Made by a program: the position numbers and the translations under genes. A stretch of 64,000 nucleotides of DNA, taken from positions 1,612,001 to 1,676,000 of the forward strand of contig NZ_CP114542.1 of NCBI RefSeq assembly GCF_027271155.1, in the 5' to 3' direction. This document shows, in pieces, positions 27,401-36,064 of the stretch (the stretch's first letter is position 1; every line of letters begins with the position of its first letter). The notes beneath the pieces are model-generated. The model saw nothing but the letters and a program-made list of their open reading frames with translations. It did no database searches and was not told the origin of the DNA. The DNA is from Brevundimonas subvibrioides. Its GTDB lineage: Bacteria; Pseudomonadota; Alphaproteobacteria; Caulobacterales; Caulobacteraceae.

Positions 27401-28434
27401 GCGAGGCCGAGGTCCTGACCCGTGTCGAGAACGGCGTCGGGCGTATCACCCTGAACCGGCCAAAGGCCCTGCATGCGCTGAACCTGGGCATGTGCGAGAT
27501 CATGACCGCGGCGCTGCTGGACTGGCGCGACGACGATGCGGTCGGGTCTGTGCTGATCGACCATGCCGGCGAGCGCGGGTTCTGCGCCGGGGGCGACATC
27601 CGGATGATCGCCGCGAGCGGGGCGACCGATGCGGTCGAGGCGAAGGCCTTCTTTCATGCGGAGTACCGGCTGAACGACCTTCTGTTCCGCTATCCGAAGA
27701 CCGTCGTTGCAGTGATGGACGGGATCGTGATGGGCGGCGGGGTCGGGATTTCGATGCCCGCCGATGTGCGGATCGCCACCGAGCGGACGACCTTCGCCAT
27801 GCCGGAGACGGGCATAGGCCTGTTTCCCGATGTGGGCGGCGGCTGGTTCCTGCCGCGCCTGCCCGAGCCGGAGCTTGGGACCTGGCTGGCCCTGACGGGC
27901 GCACGGCTGAAGGGGCGCGACACGGTCGCAGCGGGGGTGGCGACGCATTTCGTCGCGCGCGACGGGATCGAGGCCCTGAAGGCGGCGCTGGTCGCGAACG
28001 GGCTGTCGGCGTTGGACGGTCTGATGACCGGCGGCGATCCGATCGTGCCGGCGCCGGGCATCCTGATCCCGCTTTTCGGACATGACACGGTCGAGGCGAT
28101 CCTTGCAGCGCTGGAGGCCGACGGCGGCGACTGGCCGATGGCGCAGCGGGCGATCCTGACATCGCGGTCGCCTCAGTCGCTCAAGGTCACACTACGCCAG
28201 TTGCGGGAGGGCGCGGGGATGGCTTCGTTCGCAGACAATATGGCCATGGAGTACCGGCTGGGCGGGCGGATCGTGCGGACCCACGACTTCCAGGAAGGCG
28301 TGCGGGCTGTGATCGTCGACAAGGACAATGCGCCGCAGTGGTCGCCGGCGACCCTGGCCGAGGTGGACGACGCGGCGATCAAGGCCCTGTTCGCGCCCCT
28401 CCCGGAGGGCGAGGAATGGACGCCGCTGGCCTGA
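27397..28434 (+). CDS. 3-hydroxyisobutyryl-CoA hydrolase-like enoyl-CoA hydratase/isomerase family protein
   Basis: The 345-residue length and the crotonase-fold motifs GFCAGGDIRMI, VMDGIVMGGGVGIS and PETGIGLFPDVGGGWFLPRLP fit 3-hydroxyisobutyryl-CoA hydrolase, which releases free 3-hydroxyisobutyrate in valine breakdown; ordinary enoyl-CoA hydratases are about 260 residues. The C-terminal helical extension with YRLGGRIVRTHDFQEGVRAVIVDKD also fits. The ATG at 27397 overlaps the halogenase stop. An enoyl-CoA hydratase that would supply its substrate is missing from the cluster. Confidence 0.9.
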   Translation: MSEAEVLTRVENGVGRITLNRPKALHALNLGMCEIMTAALLDWRDDDAVGSVLIDHAGERGFCAGGDIRMIAASGATDAVEAKAFFHAEYRLNDLLFRYPKTVVAVMDGIVMGGGVGISMPADVRIATERTTFAMPETGIGLFPDVGGGWFLPRLPEPELGTWLALTGARLKGRDTVAAGVATHFVARDGIEALKAALVANGLSALDGLMTGGDPIVPAPGILIPLFGHDTVEAILAALEADGGDWPMAQRAILTSRSPQSLKVTLRQLREGAGMASFADNMAMEYRLGGRIVRTHDFQEGVRAVIVDKDNAPQWSPATLAEVDDAAIKALFAPLPEGEEWTPLA

Positions 28435-28498
28435 TGCGGCTTGCATCCGGGTGCCGTCCCGCGCGTAAGTGGGTCAACCGCTGTTCGAGGACCCTCCC

Positions 28499-29272
28499 AT
28501 GCTGAAGTCGACCCTGTTCGCCGTCTCCGCCCTGGCCCTGATGGCCGCGACTCCGGTCTGCGCCGGCCAGACGGCGGCCGATCCCGACGAACGGCCTTCG
28601 GCGGTCGTTCAGGACTATGCCCTGGCCATCGCCGATCCGCTGCGGCCCGCGTCCGAAGTCGCGCGCGACCCGCTGAGGAAGCCGGCCGAGATGCTGGCCT
28701 TCGCCGAAATTCAGGGCGGAGAGCGGATCGCCGACGTACGGCCGGAGGAGGGCTATTTCAGCCGTCTGTTCGCGCGGGCCGTGGGACCCGAGGGGCGGGT
28801 CTATGCCTTTGTGCCGAACCAGACCTCGGCACGCGAGAATGCCTATGGCGACACCCTGGCGGCCGACTATCCGAACGTGACGCGGATCACGGGCGCGCTG
28901 GAGGACCTGACCTTTCCCGAGCCGCTGGATGTGGTCTTCATGGGCCAGGAGTATCATGACTTCGTCATCGACCGGTTCGGCGTCGATGTGACCCGAATGA
29001 ACGCGGCGGTCTTCAAGGCTCTGAAGCCCGGCGGCCTGTATGTCATCCTCGACCACGAAGCCGCGCCGGGGGCCGGGACGACGGTCGTCGGGACGCTGCA
29101 CCGGATCGAGGCCTCCGCCCTGCGGGCCCAGGTCGAGGCGGCGGGCTTCGTCTTCGACGGCGAGACGGACGTGGTGCGTAACCCCGAGGACGACCACAGC
29201 CTGTCGGTCTTCGATGAGGCGATCCGGGGCCGGACCGATCAATTTGTGCTGAGGTTCAGGAAGCCGGGCTGA
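28499..29272 (+). CDS. exported methyltransferase-fold protein, copy 1
   Basis: The 257-residue protein has a signal peptide (hydrophobic core about residues 6-19, cleavage near CAGQ) and then a Rossmann-type methyltransferase fold similar to a group of predicted methyltransferases. Late motifs such as LKPGGLYVILDHEA are well kept, but motif I reads IADVRPEEGYFSRLF and lacks the first glycines of a normal SAM site. SAM is not expected in the periplasm, so catalytic activity is doubtful. It is followed 61 bases later by a paralogue (29334-30098) with the same layout. Confidence 0.8.
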   Translation: MLKSTLFAVSALALMAATPVCAGQTAADPDERPSAVVQDYALAIADPLRPASEVARDPLRKPAEMLAFAEIQGGERIADVRPEEGYFSRLFARAVGPEGRVYAFVPNQTSARENAYGDTLAADYPNVTRITGALEDLTFPEPLDVVFMGQEYHDFVIDRFGVDVTRMNAAVFKALKPGGLYVILDHEAAPGAGTTVVGTLHRIEASALRAQVEAAGFVFDGETDVVRNPEDDHSLSVFDEAIRGRTDQFVLRFRKPG

Positions 29273-29333
29273 CGGTCCTGCGGCCACGCGCTAGGCTGGT
29301 TTACGCGCCAGCCCGGCGTTCGAGGAGGTCCTG

Positions 29334-30098
29334 ATGCGTCGTTCGCTCGCCTTTCTGCTGACCGGGGCCGTTTCGGCCACCATCCTGCTGACAACCGGGG
29401 GGATGGCACCCCTGCCGCAGGACGCCGGAGCCTATGCCTCCGTGCTGTCCGACACCGCCCGGCCCGAGGCGGACCGCGCCCGCGACGCGACCCGCAAGAC
29501 GGCCGAGACCCTGGCGTTCGCAGAGGTCGAACCCGGCGAAAAGGTCGGCGACATGATCATCGGCGGCGGCTTCTTCACCCGGGTGTTCGCCAGCGCGGTC
29601 GGGGCCGGGGGCGAGGTGGTCGCGTGGCAGCCGGCTGAGTTCGTCGCGTTTCAGGCCAGCTATGGCGAGGCCCTGGCGGCGGCCGATGCCATGGACAATG
29701 TCTCGGCCATCCGCTCGCCGATCGGGGCTCCCGAGTTTCCGGCGGGGATGGACCTGATCTTCACGGCCCAGAACTATCATGACCTGCATCTGAAGCCCTT
29801 CGCGGCGGACACGGCGGCCAGGGTCAATGCGGCGGTGTTCGCGGCGCTGAAGCCGGGCGGGCTGTATGTCATCGTCGACCACGCGGCCCTGCCGGGCGCG
29901 GGGCTTGAGGCGGCGGACAGTCTGCACCGGATCGACGTGGCCGATGTGAAGCGGGAGGTCGAGGCGGCGGGCTTTGTGCTGGAGGCCGAGAGCGATGTGC
30001 TGGCCAATCCGGCCGATCCGCACACGGCCAATGTCTTCGACGCCGCGATTCGGGGTCACACCGACCAGTTCATGCTGCGGTTCAGAAAACCGGCCTGA
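29334..30098 (+). CDS. exported methyltransferase-fold protein, copy 2
   Basis: The 254-residue paralogue of the preceding gene has a signal peptide (about residues 4-24) and shares segments along its whole length: the R.KTAETLAFAEV region, AQNYHDLHL, NAAVFAALKPGGLYVIVDHAA, LHRIDVADVKREVEAAGFVLEAESDVL and a C-terminal FMLRFRKPA. Its motif I, VGDMIIGGGFFTRVF, keeps three glycines, unlike copy 1. The acidic residue that normally binds the SAM ribose is replaced (VVAWQ). Export plus a weakened cofactor site makes a non-methyltransferase role possible. Confidence 0.8.
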   Translation: MRRSLAFLLTGAVSATILLTTGGMAPLPQDAGAYASVLSDTARPEADRARDATRKTAETLAFAEVEPGEKVGDMIIGGGFFTRVFASAVGAGGEVVAWQPAEFVAFQASYGEALAAADAMDNVSAIRSPIGAPEFPAGMDLIFTAQNYHDLHLKPFAADTAARVNAAVFAALKPGGLYVIVDHAALPGAGLEAADSLHRIDVADVKREVEAAGFVLEAESDVLANPADPHTANVFDAAIRGHTDQFMLRFRKPA

Positions 30099-30129
30099 CG
30101 GTCTGGCGGGGCGCGTGACGAGGGGCTAA

Positions 30130-30153
30130 CCCGAAAGAAAAATTGCTTTCGGG
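30130..30153 (+). promoter_or_regulatory. hairpin overlapping the ribosome site of the 3-hydroxyisobutyrate dehydrogenase gene
   Basis: CCCGAAAG (30130-30137) and CTTTCGGG (30146-30153) form a perfect eight-base stem with an eight-base A/T-rich loop. The descending arm runs into the GGGAG ribosome site nine bases before the ATG at 30163. Folding could limit ribosome access, or the element could be an attenuator. There is no T-run, so a terminator is less likely. Confidence 0.4.
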
Positions 30154-30162
30154 AGACACGCC

Positions 30163-31071
30163 ATGACCACCAAAAAGGTCGCCTTCATCGGACTGGGGAA
30201 CATGGGCGGCGGCATGGCCGCCAACCAGGCCAGGGCCGGTCATGCCGTCGCCGCGTTCGACCTGTCGGCGGCCGCCCTGGAGCGCGCGGGCGCGGCGGGG
30301 TGTTCGCCGGTCGCGTCGGCGGCCGATGCGGTCCGGGACGCCGATGTCGTCATCACCATGCTGCCGGCCGGCCCGCATGTGCTGAAGGTCTATTCCGAAC
30401 AGATCATCGGCGTGGCCCCGGCGTCTGCCCTGCTGCTGGACTGTTCGACCATCGACGTGGACACGGCGCGCAAGGTGGCCGGACTGGCGCGGGAGGGCGG
30501 CTATGCCTTCGCCGACGCCCCGGTGTCGGGCGGGACGATGGCGGCGGATGCCGGGACCCTGGCCTTCATGGTCGGCTGCGACGAGGCGGATTTCGGGCGC
30601 ATCGAGGCCGCGCTGGAGCCGATGAGCCGGGCGACCTTCCGCGCCGGAGACCACGGGGCCGGGCAGGCGGCCAAGATCTGCAACAACATGATCCTGGGCA
30701 TCACCATGCTGGGGACCTGCGAGGCGATCGCCCTGGCCGAGAAGCTGGGGCTGGACCCGGTCAAGTTCTTCGACATCGCGGCCAAGTCGTCGGGACAGAG
30801 CTGGTCGGTGACGACCTACTATCCCTGGCCCGGACCGGTGCCGACCGCGCCGTCCAACCGCAACTACGACGGCGGGTTCGCCACGGCGATGATGCTGAAG
30901 GACCTGAAGCTGGCACAGGACGCGGCGGCGAAGGCGGGGGCATCGACGCCGCTGGGGGCGCAGTCGGAGGCGCTGTTCCAGCTGTTCGACCGGCTGGGAT
31001 ACGGCGGGCGCGACTTCTCGGGCATCCTGCAGATGCTGCGCGGCAAGCTGGACGAGTTGCCGAAGGCGTAG
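30163..31071 (+). CDS. mmsB: 3-hydroxyisobutyrate dehydrogenase
   Basis: MmsB oxidises 3-hydroxyisobutyrate to methylmalonate semialdehyde with NAD+. The 302-residue protein has FIGLGNMGGGMAANQ (8-22), DAPVSGGTMAADAG (118-131), the catalytic Lys171 in GQAAKICNNM and a C-terminal FSGILQMLRG. These resemble true 3-hydroxyisobutyrate dehydrogenases more than the paralogue at 19762. With the acyl-CoA dehydrogenase and hydrolase upstream it completes a partial valine pathway; methylmalonate semialdehyde dehydrogenase is not in the window. A hairpin overlaps its ribosome site. Confidence 0.93.
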   Translation: MTTKKVAFIGLGNMGGGMAANQARAGHAVAAFDLSAAALERAGAAGCSPVASAADAVRDADVVITMLPAGPHVLKVYSEQIIGVAPASALLLDCSTIDVDTARKVAGLAREGGYAFADAPVSGGTMAADAGTLAFMVGCDEADFGRIEAALEPMSRATFRAGDHGAGQAAKICNNMILGITMLGTCEAIALAEKLGLDPVKFFDIAAKSSGQSWSVTTYYPWPGPVPTAPSNRNYDGGFATAMMLKDLKLAQDAAAKAGASTPLGAQSEALFQLFDRLGYGGRDFSGILQMLRGKLDELPKA

Positions 31072-31188
31072 TTGAGAACCGTTATCGATTAAGGGCTTGC
31101 GACGATTTCGCCTTGCCCCCCGTGTGGACTTTGGAGTGTCATCGGCGCATCACCCCGGCGTTTCCGGGTCGCCAGAAAGCCGCCAGCC

Positions 31189-32415
31189 GTGTTCGACTAC
31201 ACCGCCGCATTCCAGTCCGCCGTCGATCAGGTCAGGGACGAGGGCCGCTATCGGGTCTTTGCCGATCTGAAGCGGGTGCGCGGACAGTTCCCCAAGGCCG
31301 TGCGGCGTCGCGCGGACGGGTCCGGGCAGGACTGTGTGATCTGGTGCTCCAACGACTACCTCGGCATGGGCCAGCACCCGGCCGTGCTGGAGGCCATGGC
31401 GGCCGAGCTGGACGCCGTGGGCGCCGGGGCCGGCGGCACGCGCAACATCAGTGGCACGACGCGCTCGGCGGTGGATCTGGAGGCCGAGCTGGCGTCCTGG
31501 CACCGGAAGGAAGCGGCCCTGCTGTTCACCTCGGGCTATGTGGCCAATGAGGCGACGCTGACGACGCTGCAGAAGATCCTGCCCGGTCTGATCATCTTCT
31601 CCGACAGCCTGAACCACGCCTCGATGATCGCGGGCATCCGGAACGGCGGCTGCGAGCGGCATGTCTTCCGGCACAACGACCTGGCGCATCTGGAGACCCT
31701 GCTGGCCGCGGCCCCGGCCGATGCGCCCAAGCTGGTGGCGTTCGAGAGCGTCTATTCGATGGACGGCGACATCGCCGACCTGGCGGGCACCATCGCCCTG
31801 GCCCGGAAATACGGGGCCCTGACCTATCTGGACGAGGTCCACGCGGTCGGCCTGTACGGCGCGACCGGCGCGGGCGTGGCCGAGCGGGACGGGGTGCTGG
31901 ACGGCATCGACATCGTCGAATGCACCCTGGGCAAGGCCATCGGCGTGATGGGGGGCTATATCGCCGCCGATGCCGTGATCGTGGATGCGGTCCGCAGCTG
32001 GGCCTCGGGCTTCATCTTCACCACCTCCCTGCCGCCGGCGCTGACCGCAGGAGCCCTGGCCTCGGTCCGGCACCTGAAGACCCACCCCGAACTGCGCGAC
32101 GCCCATCAGGAGCGGGCCGCGACCCTGAAGCGCCGCTTCGCCGAGGCCGGCATCCCGGTCATGCCGTCCGAGAGCCATATCGTGCCGGTCTTCGTCGGCG
32201 ATCCGGTCCACGCCAAGATGATCTCGGACATGCTGCTGGAAGAGCACGGCATCTATGTCCAGCCGATCAACTATCCGACCGTGCCCAAGGGCACCGAGCG
32301 CCTGCGCTTCACCCCCTCGCCCAACCACGACGACGCCATGATGGACGCCCTGGTCACGGCCATGGACAGGCTGTGGACCCACTGCAACGTCGCCCGGATG
32401 CCGGTCGCAGCGTAG
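31189..32415 (+). CDS. hemA: 5-aminolevulinate synthase (C4 pathway)
   Basis: This PLP enzyme condenses succinyl-CoA and glycine to 5-aminolevulinate, the alphaproteobacterial entry to haem synthesis. The 408-residue protein contains [13 protein letters not shown] (52-64), GTRNISGT (83-90), [10 protein letters not shown] (215-224) and the cofactor Lys249 in CTLGKAIGV, close to the position in Rhodobacter enzymes. It uses a GTG start at 31189; the conserved MFDY N-terminus argues for it. Its 117-base upstream gap has no clear operator. glyA, which supplies glycine, lies 640 bases downstream. Confidence 0.97.
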   Translation: MFDYTAAFQSAVDQVRDEGRYRVFADLKRVRGQFPKAVRRRADGSGQDCVIWCSNDYLGMGQHPAVLEAMAAELDAVGAGAGGTRNISGTTRSAVDLEAELASWHRKEAALLFTSGYVANEATLTTLQKILPGLIIFSDSLNHASMIAGIRNGGCERHVFRHNDLAHLETLLAAAPADAPKLVAFESVYSMDGDIADLAGTIALARKYGALTYLDEVHAVGLYGATGAGVAERDGVLDGIDIVECTLGKAIGVMGGYIAADAVIVDAVRSWASGFIFTTSLPPALTAGALASVRHLKTHPELRDAHQERAATLKRRFAEAGIPVMPSESHIVPVFVGDPVHAKMISDMLLEEHGIYVQPINYPTVPKGTERLRFTPSPNHDDAMMDALVTAMDRLWTHCNVARMPVAA

Positions 32416-32434
32416 CCGTTTCCGATCGCGCAGG

Positions 32435-32812
32435 ATGTGCGGTATGCTGGAGGCTATGAACGCCCATCAGCCAATCTCGGGTGCGCCGGCAGAGGAGGAT
32501 GACGTCTTCCTGATGTCGAACCTGCGTCCGAAGCATACGGGCCTGCCGATGGTGGTCTGGGTCAGCAATCGTGGCAATGCGCGCCATGATGCTCGCATAA
32601 AGGTCAGCCGGACGCCTGGCGATCGGATCGACGTCGATGACCTGGCGGTCGTCGGTATTCGGCCCACACCGACCTTGATCGAGGGGCAGTTGGACAACGC
32701 CAGTCTGAAGCTCGTCCAGGCCTGGATCAGGCTGAACGAGGCGACGCTTATCGGGTACTGGAATGGCGAACTCGACACGGTCGAAATGCTGCAGGATCTC
32801 AAGCGCCTGTGA
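32435..32812 (+). CDS. conserved hypothetical protein
   Basis: The protein has up to 125 residues; ATGs at 32435, 32444 and 32456 are in frame and the last two or three positions cannot be separated, although a GGAGG lies just before 32456. It is soluble, with a core around SNLRPKHTGLPMVVWVSN and a C-terminal YWNGELDTVEMLQDLK. Proteins like this occur next to the small downstream partner in other Caulobacterales as I recall, but no function is known. The 3' end overlaps the next gene as GTGA. It lies between hemA and glyA. Confidence 0.7.
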   Translation: MCGMLEAMNAHQPISGAPAEEDDVFLMSNLRPKHTGLPMVVWVSNRGNARHDARIKVSRTPGDRIDVDDLAVVGIRPTPTLIEGQLDNASLKLVQAWIRLNEATLIGYWNGELDTVEMLQDLKRL

Positions 32813-32991
32813 CGGACGAAAATCTCGGAGAGGTCATCGTCGAGTCCAGCCGCAATGGCGTCTATCTGAAGGTCACGGCCGTTCACGTTGCCACGGGTAT
32901 CGAGGCGACGGCCGTGGGACCGGCTGCCGAGCCCAAGGCGGTCGAGCGGCTGGCCATAGCCAAGCTCAGGCGTCTGATCGCCGCGTCCTGA
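32809..32991 (+). CDS. small conserved hypothetical protein (DUF6898-like)
   Basis: The 60-residue protein begins at a GTG that overlaps the upstream stop codon. The pattern VIVESSRNGVYLKVTAVHVATGIEATAVGPA followed by a Lys/Arg-rich helix (AVERLAIAKLRRLIA) resembles a small alphaproteobacterial family with a beta-hairpin and helix. Function unknown. With the previous gene it forms a compact two-gene unit inserted between hemA and glyA. Confidence 0.65.
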   Translation: MTDENLGEVIVESSRNGVYLKVTAVHVATGIEATAVGPAAEPKAVERLAIAKLRRLIAAS

Positions 32992-33056
32992 CACAAGATG
33001 TTGTGGCTAACGGCGGTCGGGACTAGATAGGGGCCCTCCCGTTCCGCCAGCCCCGG

Positions 33057-34352
33057 ATGCCGCCCGTGACCGCTCATTTCATCCATGACGCCTGTTTCTC
33101 GCGCGGTCTGGCGCAGAGCGATCCGGATGTCTTCAACGCCATCACCGGCGAGCTGCACCGCCAGCAGGAACAGATCGAGCTGATCGCGTCCGAAAACATC
33201 GTCTCAAAGGCGGTGCTGGAGGCGCAGGGCAGCGTTCTGACCAACAAATACGCCGAGGGCTATCCGGGCCGTCGTTACTATGGCGGCTGCGAATATGTCG
33301 ATGTGACCGAGGATCTGGCGCGCGCGCGGGCCAGGGAACTGTTCGGCGCGGCCTTCGCCAATGTCCAGCCGCACTCGGGGGCGCAGGCGAACCAGGCGGT
33401 GTTCTTTGCCCTGTTGCAGCCGGGCGACACCTTCCTGGGCATGGATCTGGCGGCCGGCGGGCACCTGACCCACGGCAGCCCGGCCAACCAGTCGGGCAAG
33501 TGGTTCCGGCCGGTGACCTACAAGGTGACCGAGGACACCCACCTGATCGACTATGACCACGTTGCCGAGATGGCGCTTAAGGAAAAGCCGAAGCTGATCG
33601 TGGCGGGGGCCTCGGCCTACAGCCGTCACATCGACTTCGCGCGGTTCCGCGAGATCGCCGACAGCGTGGGCGCATACCTGATGGTCGACATGGCCCACTA
33701 TGCGGGTCTGGTGGCCGGCGGCGTCTATCCGAACCCGGTGCCGCACGCCCACATCGTGACGACGACGACGCACAAGACGCTGCGTGGACCGCGCGGTGGC
33801 CTGATCCTGTCCAACGACGTGGAGATCGGCAAGAAGATCAACTCGGCCGTCTTCCCCGGCCTTCAGGGCGGACCGCTGGAGCATGTGATCGCCGCCAAGG
33901 CCGTGGCCTTCGGCGAGGCGCTGAAGCCCGAGTTCAAGGCCTATGCGAAACAGGTCGTGCTGAATGCCCAGGCGCTGGCGGCCGTGCTGGTCGAGCGGGG
34001 TCTGGCGATCGTGTCGGGCGGCACCGACAGCCACCTGATGCTGGTCGATCTGCGGCCCAAGGGCGTGACGGGCAAGGCGACCGAGCTGCAGCTGGAACAC
34101 GCCCTGATGACCTGCAACAAGAACGGCGTGCCGTTCGACACCGCGCCCTTCACCGTGACCTCGGGCGTGCGGCTGGGGACCCCGGCGGGAACGACGCGCG
34201 GGTTTGGCGTGGCCGAGTTCCAGCAGGTCGGTCACTGGATCGCCGACGTCGTCTCGTCGATGAACGGCGGGGACGAGGCCGATCCGGCCGTGATCGCCGA
34301 GGTTGCCGGCAAGGTGCGCGAGCTCACCGGCCGCTTCCCGATCTACGGATAG
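33057..34352 (+). CDS. glyA: serine hydroxymethyltransferase
   Basis: GlyA interconverts serine and glycine with tetrahydrofolate. The 431-residue protein has [20 protein letters not shown], the PLP lysine Lys240 in [14 protein letters not shown], and [16 protein letters not shown] near the C-terminus. Either the ATG at 33057 or the GTG at 33066 could be the start; I kept the ATG. No glycine riboswitch is evident in the 65 bases upstream. The stop is nine bases from nrdR, so the riboflavin operon may be read from the glyA promoter. Confidence 0.97.
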   Translation: MPPVTAHFIHDACFSRGLAQSDPDVFNAITGELHRQQEQIELIASENIVSKAVLEAQGSVLTNKYAEGYPGRRYYGGCEYVDVTEDLARARARELFGAAFANVQPHSGAQANQAVFFALLQPGDTFLGMDLAAGGHLTHGSPANQSGKWFRPVTYKVTEDTHLIDYDHVAEMALKEKPKLIVAGASAYSRHIDFARFREIADSVGAYLMVDMAHYAGLVAGGVYPNPVPHAHIVTTTTHKTLRGPRGGLILSNDVEIGKKINSAVFPGLQGGPLEHVIAAKAVAFGEALKPEFKAYAKQVVLNAQALAAVLVERGLAIVSGGTDSHLMLVDLRPKGVTGKATELQLEHALMTCNKNGVPFDTAPFTVTSGVRLGTPAGTTRGFGVAEFQQVGHWIADVVSSMNGGDEADPAVIAEVAGKVRELTGRFPIYG

Positions 34353-34361
34353 GGTTTTCGC

Positions 34362-34838
34362 ATGAAGTGCCCGTTCTGCGGCAATATGGACAGCCAGGTG
34401 AAGGACAGCCGCCCGTCGGACGACGGCGCGGCCATCCGGCGCCGCCGGTCCTGTCCGAACTGCAACGGGCGCTTCACCACCTTCGAGCGGGTCCAGCTGC
34501 GCGAGCTGGTGATCCTGAAGCGGAACGGGCGGCGGACGCCGTTCGACCGGGACAAGCTGGAGCGATCGCTGGCGATTGCGCTGCGGAAGCGGCCGATCCA
34601 GCCTGAACAGGTCGAGCAGATGGTCTCGCGGATCGTGCGCCAGCTGGAGAGCCTGGGCGAGACCGAGATCCCGTCCAGTGTCGTGGGGGACTTCATCATG
34701 AAGGCGCTGAAGGGCGTCGATGAGGTGGCCTATGTCCGCTACGCCTCGGTCTACAAGGACTTCCGGGCGACCGGCGACTTCGCGCGGTTCCTTGGCGACG
34801 AGGGGCTGGACGACGATCAGGGACCGTCGAGGACCTGA
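34362..34838 (+). CDS. nrdR: transcriptional repressor NrdR
   Basis: NrdR represses ribonucleotide reductase genes by sensing ATP/dATP. The 158-residue protein has the N-terminal zinc ribbon with Cys3, Cys6, Cys31 and Cys34, then an ATP-cone domain starting at [21 protein letters not shown]. Its stop overlaps the start of ribD as TGATG. The nrdR-rib-nusB order is widespread in Alphaproteobacteria. No NrdR box was seen within the window. Confidence 0.97.
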   Translation: MKCPFCGNMDSQVKDSRPSDDGAAIRRRRSCPNCNGRFTTFERVQLRELVILKRNGRRTPFDRDKLERSLAIALRKRPIQPEQVEQMVSRIVRQLESLGETEIPSSVVGDFIMKALKGVDEVAYVRYASVYKDFRATGDFARFLGDEGLDDDQGPSRT

Positions 34839-35470
34839 TGCGGCCCCGGATCACCTGGAAGGTCGCCACGTCGCTGGACGGGCGCATCGGCACATCGACG
34901 GGCGAAAGCCAGTGGATCACCGGCCCGCAGGCGCGCGAGCAGGGGCATCGGCTGAGGGCCGCGCATGACGCGGTCCTGGTCGGGGTGGAGACGGTTCTGG
35001 CCGACGATCCACGGCTGACGGTGCGGCTGCCGGACGGTGAAACGGGCACCGATCCGCTGCGAGTCGTGCTGGACAGCCGGCTGCGGACGCCGCCGTTCGC
35101 CCGGCTGGCCAGGGCAGGAACCCTCATCCTGACCACGCGCGAGCCTGTCGTGATCGGCGAGGCCGAAATCGTCCGGGTGGCGGGCGACGGCCAGGGACGG
35201 CCCACGGTTGATGCCGTGCTGCAGACCCTGGCGGAGCGCGGGGTGACGTCGCTGATGATCGAGGGCGGGGGCCGGGTCGCGGCCTGTTTCGTGACCGCCG
35301 GCGTGGTCGATGCCATCGAATGGTTCCGGGCCCCGATCCTGCTGGGCGGCGACGGTCGTCCGGGCGTGGCGGCCCTGGCCCTGGCACGACTGGCGCATGC
35401 GCCGCGCTATCGACGCCTTGCGGCGGAGCCCATGGGTGACGACCTGTGGGAACGTTACGAGAAGGCTTGA
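34838..35470 (+). CDS. RibD-type reductase lacking the deaminase domain
   Basis: The 210-residue protein matches only the C-terminal reductase half of RibD: VATSLDGRIGTSTGESQWITG near the N-terminus, AVLVGVETVLADDPRLTVR, and LMIEGGGRVAACFV with the NADPH loop. The usual zinc-dependent deaminase domain (HAE and PCxxxGRTPPC motifs, about 145 residues) is absent, and there is no room for it because the ATG at 34838 overlaps the nrdR stop. The product probably reduces the ribosylaminopyrimidine intermediate; the deaminase must be encoded elsewhere. A divergent dihydrofolate-reductase-like role is the alternative. Confidence 0.88.
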   Translation: MRPRITWKVATSLDGRIGTSTGESQWITGPQAREQGHRLRAAHDAVLVGVETVLADDPRLTVRLPDGETGTDPLRVVLDSRLRTPPFARLARAGTLILTTREPVVIGEAEIVRVAGDGQGRPTVDAVLQTLAERGVTSLMIEGGGRVAACFVTAGVVDAIEWFRAPILLGGDGRPGVAALALARLAHAPRYRRLAAEPMGDDLWERYEKA

Positions 35471-35473
35471 ACC

Positions 35474-36064
35474 GTGTTCACAGGCATCATCACCGACATC
35501 GGCCGGGTCCGCTCGGTCGCCCCGACGGCGCGCGATCGGCGTTATGAGGTCGAGACGGCCTGGGACGTGTCCGGCATCGACCTCGGTGCCTCGATCAGCC
35601 ATGCGGGCTGCTGTCTGACCGTTGTCGAAAAGGGTGAGGGCTGGTTTGCGGTCGAGGTGTCGGGCGAGACCCTGGACAAGACCACTCTCGGGCGCTGGGC
35701 CGCCGGCACACCGGTCAATCTGGAGCGGGCGACGAAGGTCGGCGACGAACTGGGCGGGCATATCGTCTCGGGCCACGTCGACGGGCTGGGGACCGTGATC
35801 GGGATCACGCCGGAGGGCGGCTCGCATCGTGTGACGATCGAGGCCCCCGCGCCGCTGCACCGGTTCATCGCGGCCAAGGGGTCGATCACCGTGGACGGCG
35901 TGTCCCTGACGGTGAACAGCGTGGACGGGCAGCGGTTCGGTGTGAACATCATCCCCCACACCTGGGAGGCGACGACGCTGGGGCGGCTGCTGGTCGGCGA
36001 CCGGGTGAACCTGGAAATCGACATGCTGGCGCGATACCTCGCGCGGTGGCAGGAGACGGCATGA
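35474..36064 (+). CDS. ribE: riboflavin synthase, alpha subunit
   Basis: The enzyme dismutates two 6,7-dimethyl-8-ribityllumazines to riboflavin. The 196-residue protein consists of two similar lumazine-binding halves: MFTGIITDIG then ISHAGCCLTVVE in the first, and GHIVSGHVDGLGTV then SITVDGVSLTVN in the second. It starts with a GTG at 35474, three bases after the reductase stop. Its stop overlaps the next ATG. All usual motifs are present. Confidence 0.96.
   Translation: MFTGIITDIGRVRSVAPTARDRRYEVETAWDVSGIDLGASISHAGCCLTVVEKGEGWFAVEVSGETLDKTTLGRWAAGTPVNLERATKVGDELGGHIVSGHVDGLGTVIGITPEGGSHRVTIEAPAPLHRFIAAKGSITVDGVSLTVNSVDGQRFGVNIIPHTWEATTLGRLLVGDRVNLEIDMLARYLARWQETA

Noticed and set aside
32992..33056. 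Glycine riboswitch before glyA, or FMN riboswitch in the rib operon
   Set aside because: The gap before glyA is only 65 bases, and the rib genes are joined with no leader long enough for an aptamer.
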